NCBI RefSeq assembly: GCF_030052815.1
Contig: NC_079505.1
Location: 69,462,324 to 69,526,323 of the forward strand
Direction: 5' to 3'
Length of the DNA: 64,000 bases
Origin: Hevea brasiliensis
Lineage: Eukaryota > Streptophyta > Magnoliopsida > Malpighiales > Euphorbiaceae
Position numbers and translations under genes: made by a program. Shown here in pieces: positions 24,021-35,648 of the stretch (position 1 is the stretch's first letter; every line of letters begins with the position of its first letter). Under the pieces are notes generated by a model. That model did no database searches. It had not been told where the DNA came from and was given only the letters and a program-made list of their open reading frames with translations.

Positions 24021-24949
24021 TCACATCAAATAAATAATTTAATTCAATCTCTAATCCAATTAGAGATAAAATTCATTGAAATCAATTAAAACTAATTTTA
24101 ATTGAATTCATCAAAAAAATTAATTTTACTTTGCCCCATGTAATTTTAGAAAACTATTTTTTCTAAAAATTAAATGAATTAAACAATTTTAATTCCATTT
24201 CCGAATCAATTAGGAATATTAATTCCAAAATAACTTTAGAATTAATACAATTAATTTTAATGAAATCAATTAAAACTGAATTTAATTGATTTCATCAAAT
24301 TGATTTAATTTACCCAATTGTTTGTCATTTTTAATCTTAGAAAACAATTTTTCTAAAATAAATATTGAATTAAACAATTTAATTCTAATACCAAATAATT
24401 TACATGCTACTTTTTATTAATTTTAAAAAATAATATTTCTAAAATTAATTCAAATTAAAAATTTGACTAGAATTAAAATTACGAATTTAATTTGAACTAA
24501 TAATTTAATTCAAATATTAATCTAATTAGGATTTTAAAATTATATTTCTAATTGAATTAAACTATTTAATTCATGTCCTATTTAAAATAGGACAAAAAAT
24601 ATAATTTTATTTGAATTTAACATATTTAATTTAAATCCTAATCTACCTAAAATTAAATATGTAATTTAATTAGTCAAAAAGCATTTTGGTCAAATGGCAA
24701 TATTGTAAATTTGCTGAAAACAAAAGGCAACACTTTAAATGGTATTCTTGTAATTACTTCAAAAACTAGGGGCAACAATCTCATGACTTTCTTACTCTTC
24801 CTTTTATTGAAGAACCATGATTTGCAGGACACCCATACAACGCCGGCATGGATTCAGATGATGCTAGCATTTTCTGTTGGCAGTCACAGTAGCCATGGCT
24901 GGCTGTCGTAAAGCAAGTGGCCTTTGCACATCCCTGCAACTTCAGGCTT
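23571..24949. other. AT-rich remnant DNA with microsatellites and a GC-richer patch
   Basis: No gene is recognised. It includes an (ATAC)n/(AT)n run, then ~600 bp in which words like AATTAAACAATTTTAATTC recur irregularly. At 24800-24940 there is a clearly GC-richer patch (CGCCGGCATGG, GCCATGGCTGGCTGTCG) that does not match the neighbouring sequence. This may be the decayed 5' part of copia family 2 plus filler DNA. Confidence 0.5.
23953..24019 (+). repeat. (ATAC)n followed by (AT)n microsatellite
   Basis: A compound run: tetranucleotide ATAC/CATA to about 23990, then AT dinucleotides to 24019. The open frame across it is only a product of the repeat. Confidence 0.95.
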
Positions 24950-25334
24950 ATCATAAGTGTCACTGGTTCAGCCTACTTATTATGTATAAGTACTTATCAT
25001 GTTTGTTATATGGCATGAGACTTACCATTTCATCTTATTTACATCTCATATAAATAACTTGAGAACAAACATGGTTACAATATTTCTGAATAAGTCATGT
25101 CCTTATTGTGAAGTATCCTCGATTGTGAACCAATTTATAATACTTTGTGCTAGAAATACTGTCACTAATATTCTTAACAACTTAAGAATAGAATTTCTAA
25201 CAAAATATCGATGGACATTTTCTATTACACATAAATATATTATGTAAATGGAAAAGTGAAATTGCCTTTTTTTTATTAATAAAATATGTATAAGATACAT
25301 AGTAAATGATATGCTCTAGGGCACACTACTAACA
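24950..25334 (-). mobile_element. Truncated copia LTR fragment (same family as 9975-22495)
   Basis: In reverse complement this matches the first ~385 bp of the copia LTR, starting at TGTTAGTAGTGTGCCCTAGAG (right end, 25334) and continuing to the word ACTGGTTCAGCC near 24970. The rest of the LTR is missing. It lies immediately before the block colinear with unit 2, so it marks the point where the 5' end of copia family 2 was lost in unit 1. Confidence 0.85.
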
Positions 25335-26389
25335 AACGTTTCTATAAAAGAAAATAAAAAATAGAATTTCGGAGATAGAATATAAATCTAGAGTAAAAAA
25401 TAGTTGAAGATATATAATATTTCACCAAAAGCCTGTTATTTTAAAAATTTGATCCAATTACTTTTTAAAATAATAATTAACAATTAAAAATTACAATTGT
25501 ACTACAAAAATTGTGATTAATTTTTAATTTTTCAGTTATTAACTATCAATAGTTGATACCGTTGGGAAAAATTTATTAATTGACTCAAAATAAAAAGAGA
25601 CATAATTTTTAATGTGGTTCCACTAAATATCAGGTATTTCCACATATATCAATAAATTATCTTTCTCATCATGTGAGAATAATGATACATACGAATATTG
25701 TAATGATCCCTTGAGTAATCTCATTCAATATCCCTCACAATAATTTGTATACCCCTCACATTAAACAAAGACTTCACTATCTCCACCCAGTGTTTAAACT
25801 ACCCCATTGAAGCAATACATTCTCTAATACCTAGAGGGAAACTCAAGAGTAAATCTCACTCTCACCTAGTGTTTAAGCCTCCCCACTAAAGCAATACATC
25901 CTCTAAAACCTAAACAAAAAAATATTTGGAGAGTAAATCCCACTTTAAAAAAAATATTCTGACATTAAATCTTGCTCTCAAATTGGAGCTTTAATACTTT
26001 CTAGAGCAAATACCCTTGTTCTCTCTTTCCTGAGCTCTCACTTAGCTCATGAGGCTTCTTCCTCCAGCTCACTTTCCCCTGTTTATAGACAATAAATTTG
26101 CCCCAAATAGCGTGATGCCTAACAGAGAGATATAAAACTATTTTTGAAACTCTCATTTATAAGTTTAAACTTTAAATTGAGTGGTTCCTTAATACTGTCT
26201 AAAACATGACCAATGAATTTTTTTTTTCTTAATAACACCCCACTTGCCCACTTGCAGGAATGGGTGCCTACTTGGCCATTTTCTTCTCTTTTTTTTTTTT
26301 AATTTCTTTTTTACTTCTAATAGATACTTGACTACAATCACTAACCAAATATACTATAAATTTGTCACATATATCTCATTGGCTTCGTT

Positions 26390-26392
<3 letters not shown>

Positions 26393-26450
<58 letters not shown>
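26393..26450 (+). repeat. (AT)n microsatellite
   Basis: Uninterrupted AT run; the homologous site in unit 2 (~53590) has only a short poly-A, so the expansion is specific to unit 1. Confidence 0.95.
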
Positions 26451-26453
<3 letters not shown>

Positions 26454-27182
26454 TGAATTTAATTCTCACAAAATTATATTATTTTATGTAATTTTATTTT
26501 TTATATAATTTTTTTAAATATAAAAGAATTAAATTTTTTCATATTTTTAAATATAAAAATTAATTAAAAAATTAATTAAATTATATTCTTATAAAATTTT
26601 TAATTTTCAAACAAATAATAATAATCTAATTGATTTTTTTCTAGAAGTAGGAGTATTGTTACACCAAATATAAATCGTTACCTATTTTTTTAAATTAAAG
26701 TCAGATAATATTATAAATAAAATTTTTGGGACGAAATAATTAAAATTTTGATAGCATAAAAAAGTTCATTTAATTTGATTAACTTCTGTTTATATTTTAT
26801 TGCTCATATAATAGACGAACGAATAAATAAACCAAATAACACTTATAATTTCAATATAAATAATTTGTTTGATAAGTTTCAATATAAATAATTTATTTTT
26901 AATTGAATGAAAATTATATTAAATATAGTCAACGCAATTTAAAAAAAATTAAATATATTCAACTTTAATTAAATTAAAATAAAATTTAGTTATCATTATA
27001 TTAAAATTAATTTAATATAAAAATATCTGATAAAACTTATATTTTATTTTTAGTATTGGAATTATTGGAAAATGATATATATATACACACTAAAGTTTAA
27101 ATTTCAGTGAAAGTCAATTATATTAAATAAAAATTTATTCTTTTCTTAATTTTCTATTTAGGGAATAAATGACAAAATGCAA

Positions 27183-27231
<49 letters not shown>
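27183..27231 (+). repeat. (AAT)n microsatellite
   Basis: Trinucleotide run; the homologous run in unit 2 at 54341-54359 is much shorter. Confidence 0.95.
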
Positions 27232-27934
27232 TTTTACATCCATTAACCTCTTGCATGTTTTAAAATAAGAGATTATTATTAAATACTGAATTATTAAATT
27301 ATTAACTTATTATCTACATATTGATGTGAAATGTCTAACCAGTAGGATCTTTTGTGCTTTATTATTAACTAAGGAAATTATAGTACAAATCCGAATATTA
27401 GCATATACAAGCTTAGATTATTAATGTCCAATCAGCTTGGGTCTGCATGGGAACAAAAAATTAGCTACACAAAGCATGCACATAATCTTTGATATCATAT
27501 GATATATGCCTCAATATATAAATGCCAACATTATTAATTAATTATTAAGGCCATATTAGCCTTTGTGATTAAAAACATTTATTGATAATTAATTAAACCG
27601 ATCAAAGGTGGAGAGACAACTAAAAATTTACAAATCTTGCATGACCTCACCTGCGAAGTGGCCCAAGTAAAATGTTCTGGAAATTAATCGGAAAGTTCTC
27701 GGAAGATTATTTAATTAATTAAATAAATATAATATGATAGGGGTTAATGCTTAATAATCTGTTGTTGTTCTTCATTGTTCTTGATTACGACAGGAAAATT
27801 AAAAAAAATGGTGGTGTGAAGGAGAAATTGTAAAAGATGGTTTGCTGGGATGGAGTAGCCGTATATAATGAAAACTAATATATAGGGCTCAAGGTTTAGG
27901 TACATGTAAGCAGATTTTTCAAACCTAGCTGTCC

Positions 27935-29239
27935 TGCAAGGTTTCCTAGTGCAAGCTCTTAAAGGAAAATATTTCCTCTCTACTTCTTATGCACGAAGAT
28001 ACACAGGCATGGAACATTCGGAAACTTAGAGAGAATTTCTTCGAAGAAGATGTCCAAAAGATCCGGGTGATCCTCATCCCTCTTTTTCGCCATCAAGACA
28101 GACTTATTTGGCATCATAATCATACAATACATGGTAACTACATGGTCAAGTCGGGATACTTTATTGCAAGAGAACTTCTGAAAGGGATTGTGAACGGCTT
28201 GGAGCCGCACCTGGTCCTACGTCAAAAACTGGATTGTGTCTCTTTTGGAAAGCTATATGGAACTTGCATCTGCCAAGGAAAATCTCAGTGCTCTTTTGGA
28301 GATTGCTGCAGGAGAGCCTTCCTTGCAATGAACTGTTGAATAGGAAAATGCCACACATTCAAAAAAATTGTTGTTTTTGTGAAGAAACAAAATCCCTGAA
28401 GCACCTTTTCTTTCGTTGCCCGAGAGCAAGAGAAATCTGGATACATTCCCCATTAAGATTAAGGTCAGATCAGCTAGTAGGAAACAGTCTTAAAGATCTT
28501 TGGAGTGAAATCATTTCGCACCTTAGGCAGCATGAACATGGGGCAGAACTTATTCATTTAATGTGTTTCCTTGTATGGCAGATGTGGAAGAACCAAAACT
28601 TGCTCATCTTCCACCAGCAGGTGATGCACTTAAATGAAACCATTGCGCTAGCAACCCGATATTTTGAAGAATTCAAGGAAGCAAACTCAGCTCTTCCCTC
28701 AATTTCAATGCCATATCCCCCTCATAGTCCTCAATTTACTCTTCCACCGGGGGACAAGATCATTTCCTTTGATGGTGCTACGCAAGCATGCAGAAAGTTG
28801 GGAACGATGGCAACATTGGCAAGGGATCATTCTAGTAATCCGTGTGGGTGGTCTTTGAAAAGATATCAGGGAATTATCGACCCTCTTATCTTGGAGTGTT
28901 TAGCATGCAGAGAAGCACTTCAGTTGGCAATCTCCAAGAACTTCAAACATGTTATTGTTGAAGGAGACTCTCAAATAGTCACTTCAGCTTTGCAAGGAGG
29001 CTTAATACCAGTAGAAATCTCCAACATTCTCCAAGATGTGATAAATCTTTCTCAGTCTTTAGAGGAGGTGTCCTTCTCTTTTATTAGATGCCAGTGTAAT
29101 ATGGCTGCACATACCCTTGCTTCCAAGGCACTGAGGGATGATTCTTTCTTTTTTAATCCCCTAACACAATGCTCTTTTGTAATATCTGAATTGCCTTTTT
29201 AGGGCCTTCAATGAAATTATTATCTTTCAAAAAAAAAAG
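27935..29239 (+). mobile_element. LINE (L1-type), 5'-truncated, unit 1 copy
   Basis: This is the 3' end of a plant L1-like LINE ORF2. From about 27950 the translation gives ALKGKYF, then NYMVKSGYFIARELL, typical of the region after the RT domain. A long open frame at 28234-29202 (322 codons) holds the zinc-binding zf-RVT region (CCFCEETKSLKHLFFRCPRA) and an RNase H domain of the RVT_3 type (ISFDGATQ, LECLACREALQLAI, VIVEGDSQIVTSAL). The frame before 28234 is shifted. An A-rich tail lies at 29229-29239. EN and RT domains are absent, as expected for a 5'-truncated insertion. The second copy is at 55140-58199. Confidence 0.9.
28234..29202 (+). pseudogene. LINE ORF2 C-terminus: zf-RVT and RNase H
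   Basis: An uninterrupted 322-codon frame encodes the C-terminal part of a LINE polyprotein. Residues ~10-75 contain the zf-RVT module (WNLHLPRKISVLFWRL, then C-x2-C and H-x4-C). Residues ~170-310 contain an RNase H fold of the plant RVT_3 type, with acidic residues in FDGA, LECLACREAL and VEGDSQ. Such RNase H domains remove RNA during target-primed reverse transcription. Without endonuclease and RT it cannot act as a retrotransposon. The start codon is only the first ATG in the frame, and there is no promoter evidence for expression. Confidence 0.85.
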
Positions 29240-29425
29240 AAGCATTATTGTACAAGGCCCATGGCTAAAAGCAAGATGGATTCTAGCAAACCCTACAGTC
29301 TAACCTACCAAATAATAGGTCCAGAGGACCCAAAAGTAAGAAAACCATAGGCTATTCGGATAATCGACCCAAAAAAGGGGATTTGGCATCTTCAAGCCAG
29401 CAGCACTACACACCTTCTATGTAAT
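29240..29425. other. Short spacer between LINE and LTR
   Basis: Non-coding, present also at 58200-58408 with an extra short duplication there. Contains the words AAGGCCCATGGCT and TTTGGCATCTT in both copies. Confidence 0.7.
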
Positions 29426-31139
29426 TGTCGAGCGTATCCGCAAGTATATGGGTCGTCTCAAGTAATAGAGTGATGAGTCAAGTATCATTCCCACGAGGAT
29501 TTGCCATTTGAGCACCAAACTATGAATGAAGCAATTATTTGGGCTAATGATCGATGAATAAATGGTAAATGTAAATGAGCAAAGTAAATTGATTAATCTA
29601 ATTGGAATGGGTAAAGAGCAAACAAATAAATTCTAAATCTAGTTTGTAATTAAACTAAATTAATAACGGTAATTTAAATCAAAGTCTAATTATATTAAAA
29701 GTGATTTCTGAGTTGAGGGTTATGCATAAATTAATTGGAATTTGTCTTGGGTATTCCAATTTTTAGGGAAAAATAGAGTTTGAAGGTGATTGATTCTAAA
29801 TTCCTTTAATATCTTTTTCAAGCAAACCAAAGTGTGTTCTAAAATAACCAAACCTACTTTCGTATGTTATTTGATTACTTTAAAACCCATTAAGTTTTGT
29901 AACTAATCATTAATTCTTCTTAAAATCCTAGTTTATTTTTAAATCTAGGTAATTTTAAGTTCTAATCCTTGATTATCTATCAATGACTTTCACATTTCGG
30001 TCCTTCAATCAAAGATTAACACAATACCCAATGGGTACCAACATTAGGCAAGTAAATCAAGCACACAAGGAATGAATCAAAACTTATATTTATATAAAAT
30101 ATGGAAATAATCAGTCTAAATCTACAAATTAATCTAAAACATATTTCCCCAACTCCGAAATCCAAAGAGTTTATTCACTCATGTTAGTATTTACAAGAAA
30201 GATTAATGGAAAAGTAAAGAAAAACATGATAAGAGGACTAAAAATAGAAAAACCCAGGTAGAAGAACCCAAAACTCTAATTTCTAGAGCTCCCAAAGATG
30301 GTTGCCGCAGCTCCTTCCTCAGAAAAATGGCGTCCTCCTCCTCTCTTTATTTATAATTTTTTTTCTTTTCTTTATTTCTTCCTGTTTCCTCCTGTGGCAA
30401 AAACTAGAAAATGATGATTTTATATGGTCCCAAAAAGTTGCTCTAAAAGTGAATAAGAGCCAAGGAGTGGGTAGGAAATGAGGTGTAGAAATGTCCAAGT
30501 CAGCAGAGTCATTCACGTTTTGGGCAGTCTGCTTAGGGTACTGCTTACCCTAAGCAGCTTCTTCAGCAAATTTCGGCCTGTGGTTGCACTGTCTGCTTAG
30601 AGTTAAGCAGACCCTCAGCAAATCTTGGCAGACTTGGAGTAAAATAGACTTTTCTACTCATGCTTGACTTTCAGCTTGACTTGTGCTGCACCTTAAGTAC
30701 TGCCGCTTACCCTAAGCAGGATCATAAGCAATTCTCGATAGGTTTTGGAGTAAAAGCTTGAATATGTAGGATTTAAGCCGTGCTTGATTTTCAGCTTGAA
30801 CAGACTTAAGGTTAAGCTTATATGACATACCCTAAGCAACATCATAAGTAAAGTTTCAAGCAAATTTTGGCTAATTTGCTTTTTCAAGGCTTGATTTTTT
30901 CAATTTTCCTCCATGCTTAAAGAACTCCAAATTTCATCAAATCACTTCCTAATGCACTCATTGATCTTCGATTTGCCACAAAAACCTATCAAAAATAACA
31001 AAATTACATAAATAAAAAATAAAGTATCTAAAGTTAATAAATAAGCTAAAATAAAGCTAAAAACATAAAATATACTAAAATATAAGGGCAAAATGGATGC
31101 AAAACTACCCTAAAATGCCTATATGAAATGAGTGTAACA
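29426..31139 (+). mobile_element. Solo LTR, unclassified (1714 bp)
   Basis: Starts TGTCGAGCGTATCCGCAAG and ends AGTGTAACA, a TG...CA element. Flanks are GTAAT (29421-29425) and TTAAT (31140-31144), a 5-bp target duplication with one mismatch. The homologous place in unit 3 (58404-58412, TATGTAATGACC) is empty, which proves the insertion. No PBS or coding domain is seen inside. It contains repeated TGCTTAGGGT-type words and a perfect hairpin at 30529-30557. It landed only a few bases inside the left end of the gypsy-like LTR. Confidence 0.88.
30529..30557 (+). repeat. Perfect inverted repeat inside the solo LTR
   Basis: The 12-base arm CTGCTTAGGGTA and its exact complement TACCCTAAGCAG are separated by five bases. 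Diverged copies of the same GCTTAGGGT/ACCCTAAGC words recur to about 30840. It could form a hairpin in RNA or DNA; a role is unknown. Confidence 0.85.
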
Positions 31140-34100
31140 TTAATGACCTAGACTAGAGGCCAGTACTGGCACTAGGGATCTAGCCAACTTAAAGCTGTCG
31201 GAATCCATAGCAAGCTTAAAAACTTGTTAAAAATAAACATATTCCTATAAACTCACAATCCAAGCCTACTCTAAACCCATTACACTTTAATCTTTTCATT
31301 TATACTTAAACATTCTTAATATAAATTTGGTTTGAAATTTGAACCTTTGCATACATAGAAAGTCACTAAAGCGTAATTGGTTTAACATACATACTTAATA
31401 AAGAGTTAGCTTAGATTTTAGGCATCCATCATTACATCACTCATGTTTAAAGTAAAACATTTATCAAAAATCCTGAATACGAACATAGTAACTATCCATT
31501 TACAGTTTACATGTCTATCTAAACATACAACATACATAAAAAAATTGTACAGCTACTCTTGCTGCTCACTCTCAAAGGGGTTCCTCTATTCCTGCATCCC
31601 TGCATCTAGGGGTTAGGGGAAAGAGGTAAGTTTATATAAGCTCAGTGAGTAAACTAACCAAACATGCATAAATTATGTTTTTATTTTTCCTTCATACATA
31701 TGTAATGCATCATCCAAATGAATTTTCATATCATAAACACATAGGATGGACTTGTCACCAGTGGTCTCCCAAATCCAAATGTGCTCGGCTCATACAGAGG
31801 CACCTCAAGACTTTCTCTTAAATAAGTAACATATTCAATGTTCCAGGCTCATACAAATACTCCTCAAGATTTATGCTTAAAAGTAGTGTGCTAGGGCTTA
31901 TTAAGCCTCACCTGGTCTTACCACCACAGATCATGTATGATCACATCATAAACATAATATATACATAACATAGGGGAGGCCAATGGGTCATCTAAAGTCC
32001 ATCAGGCATCAACAACAAGAATGCAAAAATGCAACATATTTGTGTTCTAGATATATACACCCTAATAAATAATGAAATGATGCATGTGAATGATCATGAG
32101 TTCAATTTAAATAAATTACATTAATTAAGGTTAGTGTTACTCACCTCTTATAGCCTATCAAACACCTTATTCGAACGGAAGCTAGCTTTGGATCCTTAGC
32201 TTCAGGAATCTCTCAAGTCCAATCCTATAAATATTAGAACTTAAGGAGTTATTCGAAGCTCTAAAACTCTATACACACATCAAACAAACAATTGTAGGTC
32301 CTTTTGGATAGTAAAATCATGTTTTGGAACCTTAGAATAGAAGGAAGAATAGGCATGGCAGAACTCACTTCGGCTGTTGAAGTCTTAGGCTTCAACTGGC
32401 CTTTTAGACCAGTAGCTACTATGGTTGCCAAAGTCTTGGACTTCGGCTACTAAGCCCTTGAGGCTTAAAAGTCTCTTTTAGTCCAGTAGCTACTGTGACT
32501 GCCGAAGTCTTAGACTTTGGCTATTGAACCTGAAAATTTTCTAGATTTTTGTTGAGAAACTGCATACTTCCATTGTCGAAATAACGGTTTTCAACAGCTA
32601 AACTTTGGAATTTTCAGAATTTTCAAGTTGAAAACCGGTAGAATTCTCTTCTTAAAAACCTCAAAACTCACTACAAAGTTTCAAAACACAATCCGAGCAT
32701 ATTAACACATAACTAGGGCCTAAAACAACTTGAATTCAAGCTCAGCATACGCATGCAACTAACATGAGCCAAAATTCAAGTTTCTATCTAACTTCAAACA
32801 TCACATAAATAAGAAATCCATAGGTTCAATTAAAAAAACTAACCATTTAAGGCTTATAAACACTTAAACTTAACAAGAATCAAGAACAAAACCTTATTTT
32901 GGATCAACATGCCAAAACCCAACATGAAAAGCATACCTCTAAGCAAACCTGCATCAAGAACTCAACATGCAAACCTCATACTTAACCCTATCAAAATTCA
33001 ACTTCTTAATCCCACATGTAACAAAACCCAACCATCCTAACATACATAAATACACGTAGATCCTTCTAAAAGATCAAGAGAAAAGAGAATTTATCTCCTT
33101 CCCTTGAATTTGAGAAGAAGGTGAATTGGTGATCCCAGCTTCAATCCACTATTAATAAGCTTTCCAGAAGAAGAATCAAGCTTCAAAACATGAAATTGAC
33201 AAGGAAAACTTCTCAAAAACCTTCTTGCATGCTACAGCAGTTGTAAGAGAGAGAGAAGTGAGAGTGTGAGCCCTTATGGCCAGAAATTCAAGTCTTTTCC
33301 CCTTTTATACCTATAATGTCGGGGGACTTTTGACTGCCGAAAGTCATGCTTCTGGCTGTAAAAAGTCATTTTGTACAAAAAGGAAACTTGAGTTTCTCAC
33401 CTAACTCCAAACATGAACTTGGACTCTCCCAACACCTCATACACTCACACATCCATATACATATATACAACCTCATCCATATGTCCTTCCACCACTCCCA
33501 AGTCTGTGAAATTTTTAAATTTCACAAGAATATTTTATAGATAACAGATATTCTGACATCAAAAAATGGTGTATGTTATATTTGAACCATAAGGGAACCT
33601 CTCCAAATGATGGTCATGCAAGTTGGAAGATATCTTATCTCACCCCAAACAAAACCACCAAAGATCAACCAAGCTAAAAAACAATCGAAGCACTAAAAAA
33701 CCCTTGCCATGGAAACTGAAGGAAGACATAGGTGATGGCCAGTGAAGAAAACAAAAGGCAGAGCTCAATTGACAGTCTCAATCTCTTTTAGTCATTGAGG
33801 GTTAACGACTATCAGTAGTGGCTGACAGAACTACCCTTCCTAAAGTTAAAATTGATACACTCTCCTGCATGCAAACCTAGAACTGAACCAACTATCTTCA
33901 ATAATTGCACACCAAAGCTAAGCAGATTAATACAAAAATCCCTCACTTAATATTTACAGCCCCACCCGGAGGTGGGTAGAGAGAGGCTTACTGTTTGAAT
34001 GAGGGGAAAGGAAGCCATCCCCTACCTGGATATAGCAAGAGACAGTTGACTTACCTGACGGAAGAAGAGATTGGAGCCTTAGAAAAAAAAAAAAAAACTA
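31140..34100 (-). mobile_element. Gypsy-like LTR, minus strand (unit 2 copy)
   Basis: A ~3 kb repeat without coding capacity. Its left end reads (TGTAA)TGACCTAGACT, the complement of a GGTCATTACA-type LTR end; in unit 2 this border is split by the solo LTR. On the minus strand it has a core promoter TATAAAAGGGG near 33309-33299, followed by a leader-like stretch rich in CTCTCTC, as in LTR R/U5 regions. The word AAGCTCAGTGAGTAAAC near 31650, typical of plant gypsy LTRs in reverse, is present. The right boundary is uncertain. No gag or pol is attached. Imperfect ~100-bp tandem repeats occur at about 32370-32530. Confidence 0.7.
33303..33309 (-). promoter_or_regulatory. Probable minus-strand TATA box of the LTR
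   Basis: TATAAAA followed by GGGGAAAAG on the minus strand, kept at the homologous position in unit 3 (60546-60552). The truncated unit 1 copy ends just before this site. Confidence 0.5.
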
Positions 34101-34149
34101 AAATGTGAGAGGAAACTCTGTCTTTAAAAAACTAGAGAGAATATTGGTG

Positions 34150-34238
<89 letters not shown>
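34150..34238 (+). repeat. (TA)n microsatellite
   Basis: A long uninterrupted TA run, one of several at the border between AT modules. Its counterparts are 42326-42388 and a short one at 61420-61434. Confidence 0.95.
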
Positions 34239-34240
<2 letters not shown>

Positions 34241-34435
34241 CTCATCATTTTATGTAACTTATCACCATAGAAGCTATAGTTAATATACTATTTATATATA
34301 AATACCATTTGAAATATTCAAAAATTATTTGAATTTTTTTTAAGTGTGGCATATGGTATTTTTGTATATTATGCTTTTTTTTAAATTAACTTAATTTCAA
34401 ACATATTGTATAATTTAATTTAAAATATCATACTT

Positions 34436-34436
34436 A

Positions 34437-34515
<79 letters not shown>
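34436..34515 (+). repeat. (AAT)n microsatellite
   Basis: The longest TAA run in the window, at the homologous position of the AT module. Confidence 0.95.
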
Positions 34516-34775
34516 TTGGTGGTGGTGGTGTTATAATTGAGATTAGAGCAATAATAGCATCAATGGTGGTAATAATGATAGTACAATTATAATAATAATA
34601 AAAAAATATTTTTAATAGCGTTTAGAGTGTAAATTAAAGTAATATATTGAATTATTAGGTATTATGCGGCTCTTAGTGCAGGCAATTTACATGATAAAAA
34701 TATTTTATTTCATAAAAATAAATTATTTAAATAAAGTGACATATTAAATTATCAAATTATATGCAGCTTCTTAAC

Positions 34776-34830
34776 ACATCGCTGGCTGGGAGCTCCTAAA
34801 CCTGAGTTAAGCATGATAATACTCATGCGG
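34776..34830 (-). repeat. Viral terminal redundancy, downstream copy
   Basis: Words CATCGCTGGCTGGGAG and CCTAAACCTGAGTTAA here recur with few changes at 41618-41673, next to the PBS. The viral circle was therefore integrated with its PBS-adjacent region present at both ends. Confidence 0.85.
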
Positions 34831-35134
34831 TGCTGAGATATAATAAGCTACCATGGCTAAACAAATCTTAAGGCTTTGCCCTTTTATATTATTATACAAA
34901 ACTAGATTTAGAGGACCGTAGCAAAGGATCAATGAACTAGTATTTTCTAATACACAGGATCCACTAAAAGTGGCAAGTGTAGAGCATACTCATGCCTTAG
35001 TAGAGGATGATATGAATAAGATGAAATTCTAGACTTTCAGGAGAGGGAGAGAAATTTAGAAAGCCATAAGATAAGATAAGGAAGCTGAAATGTTATTGCT
35101 TGATAACTCTCTCTACAAATGAAACCAAAGTTCC

Positions 35135-35143
35135 CTTTTTATA
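35135..35143 (-). promoter_or_regulatory. Candidate pararetroviral TATA box
   Basis: On the minus strand CTATAAAAAGG lies between the end of the downstream frame and the PBS region, which is where caulimovirids carry the promoter of the pregenomic RNA. Only the core motif and its position support this. Confidence 0.45.
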
Positions 35144-35648
35144 GGAGGGGAGTTGAAACTATTACAACTACTTTTTATACAAACCCATGTCTACCTAATA
35201 GTTAGGTAGAGACATTTAACAAGATAAGAACTAGTTAGATAGGCATATGACTCATACCTAACTAGGTCATACATAAGGACAAATGACTCATTTTACTAAG
35301 ATTAATTATACAGAGAACTTATCTGACTAAAATTAATTATACATATTTTCTCAGCTTCAGAGAGATAGTCTGCTGTCAGTCTGTATGGAGTCCTGATGGC
35401 ATCTGTCATGGGTTACATACTGTAAAGCTTGTACCAGAATAGTCTACAGGCATCATTTTAGATTTTCTGGGTGTCTTTTGGTTCTGTCTGGAAGAGTTCT
35501 TATCTAGAAGGAGTTTTAAACTGGGACTCAAATTATTATTGTAATAGTATGAGTCATCAGAATCGAAGTCCTTGCCATAAAAATCTCTTTTTCACAAGCT
35601 TCGAGGTTCATCAAAGAGCTTGATGTTGGTGTCCATATCTGTTGGATC

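Larger units (their letters stand above)
25343..27930. other. AT-rich spacer of the tandem unit (unit 1), no gene
   Basis: Colinear with 52230-55130 in unit 2. It contains a C-rich block of imperfect repeats around 25760-25990 (words like CCCCACTAAAGCAATACATCC occurring about every 90-100 bp), an (AT)n run and an (AAT)n run. No protein family is recognised on either strand. Confidence 0.7.
34140..34775. repeat. AT module, first copy in unit 2, left part
   Basis: Same module as 3600-4497, beginning after a long (TA)n run and containing a long TAA microsatellite. At about 34776, inside the word CTTCTTAACAC, it is interrupted by the endogenous virus. The module resumes near 41882 after a gap of roughly 100 bp relative to other copies. 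Confidence 0.8.

Noticed and set aside
28234..29202. Considered as a host RNase H-like gene
   Set aside because: The upstream zf-RVT region, A-rich tail and a paralogous copy identify a 5'-truncated LINE.
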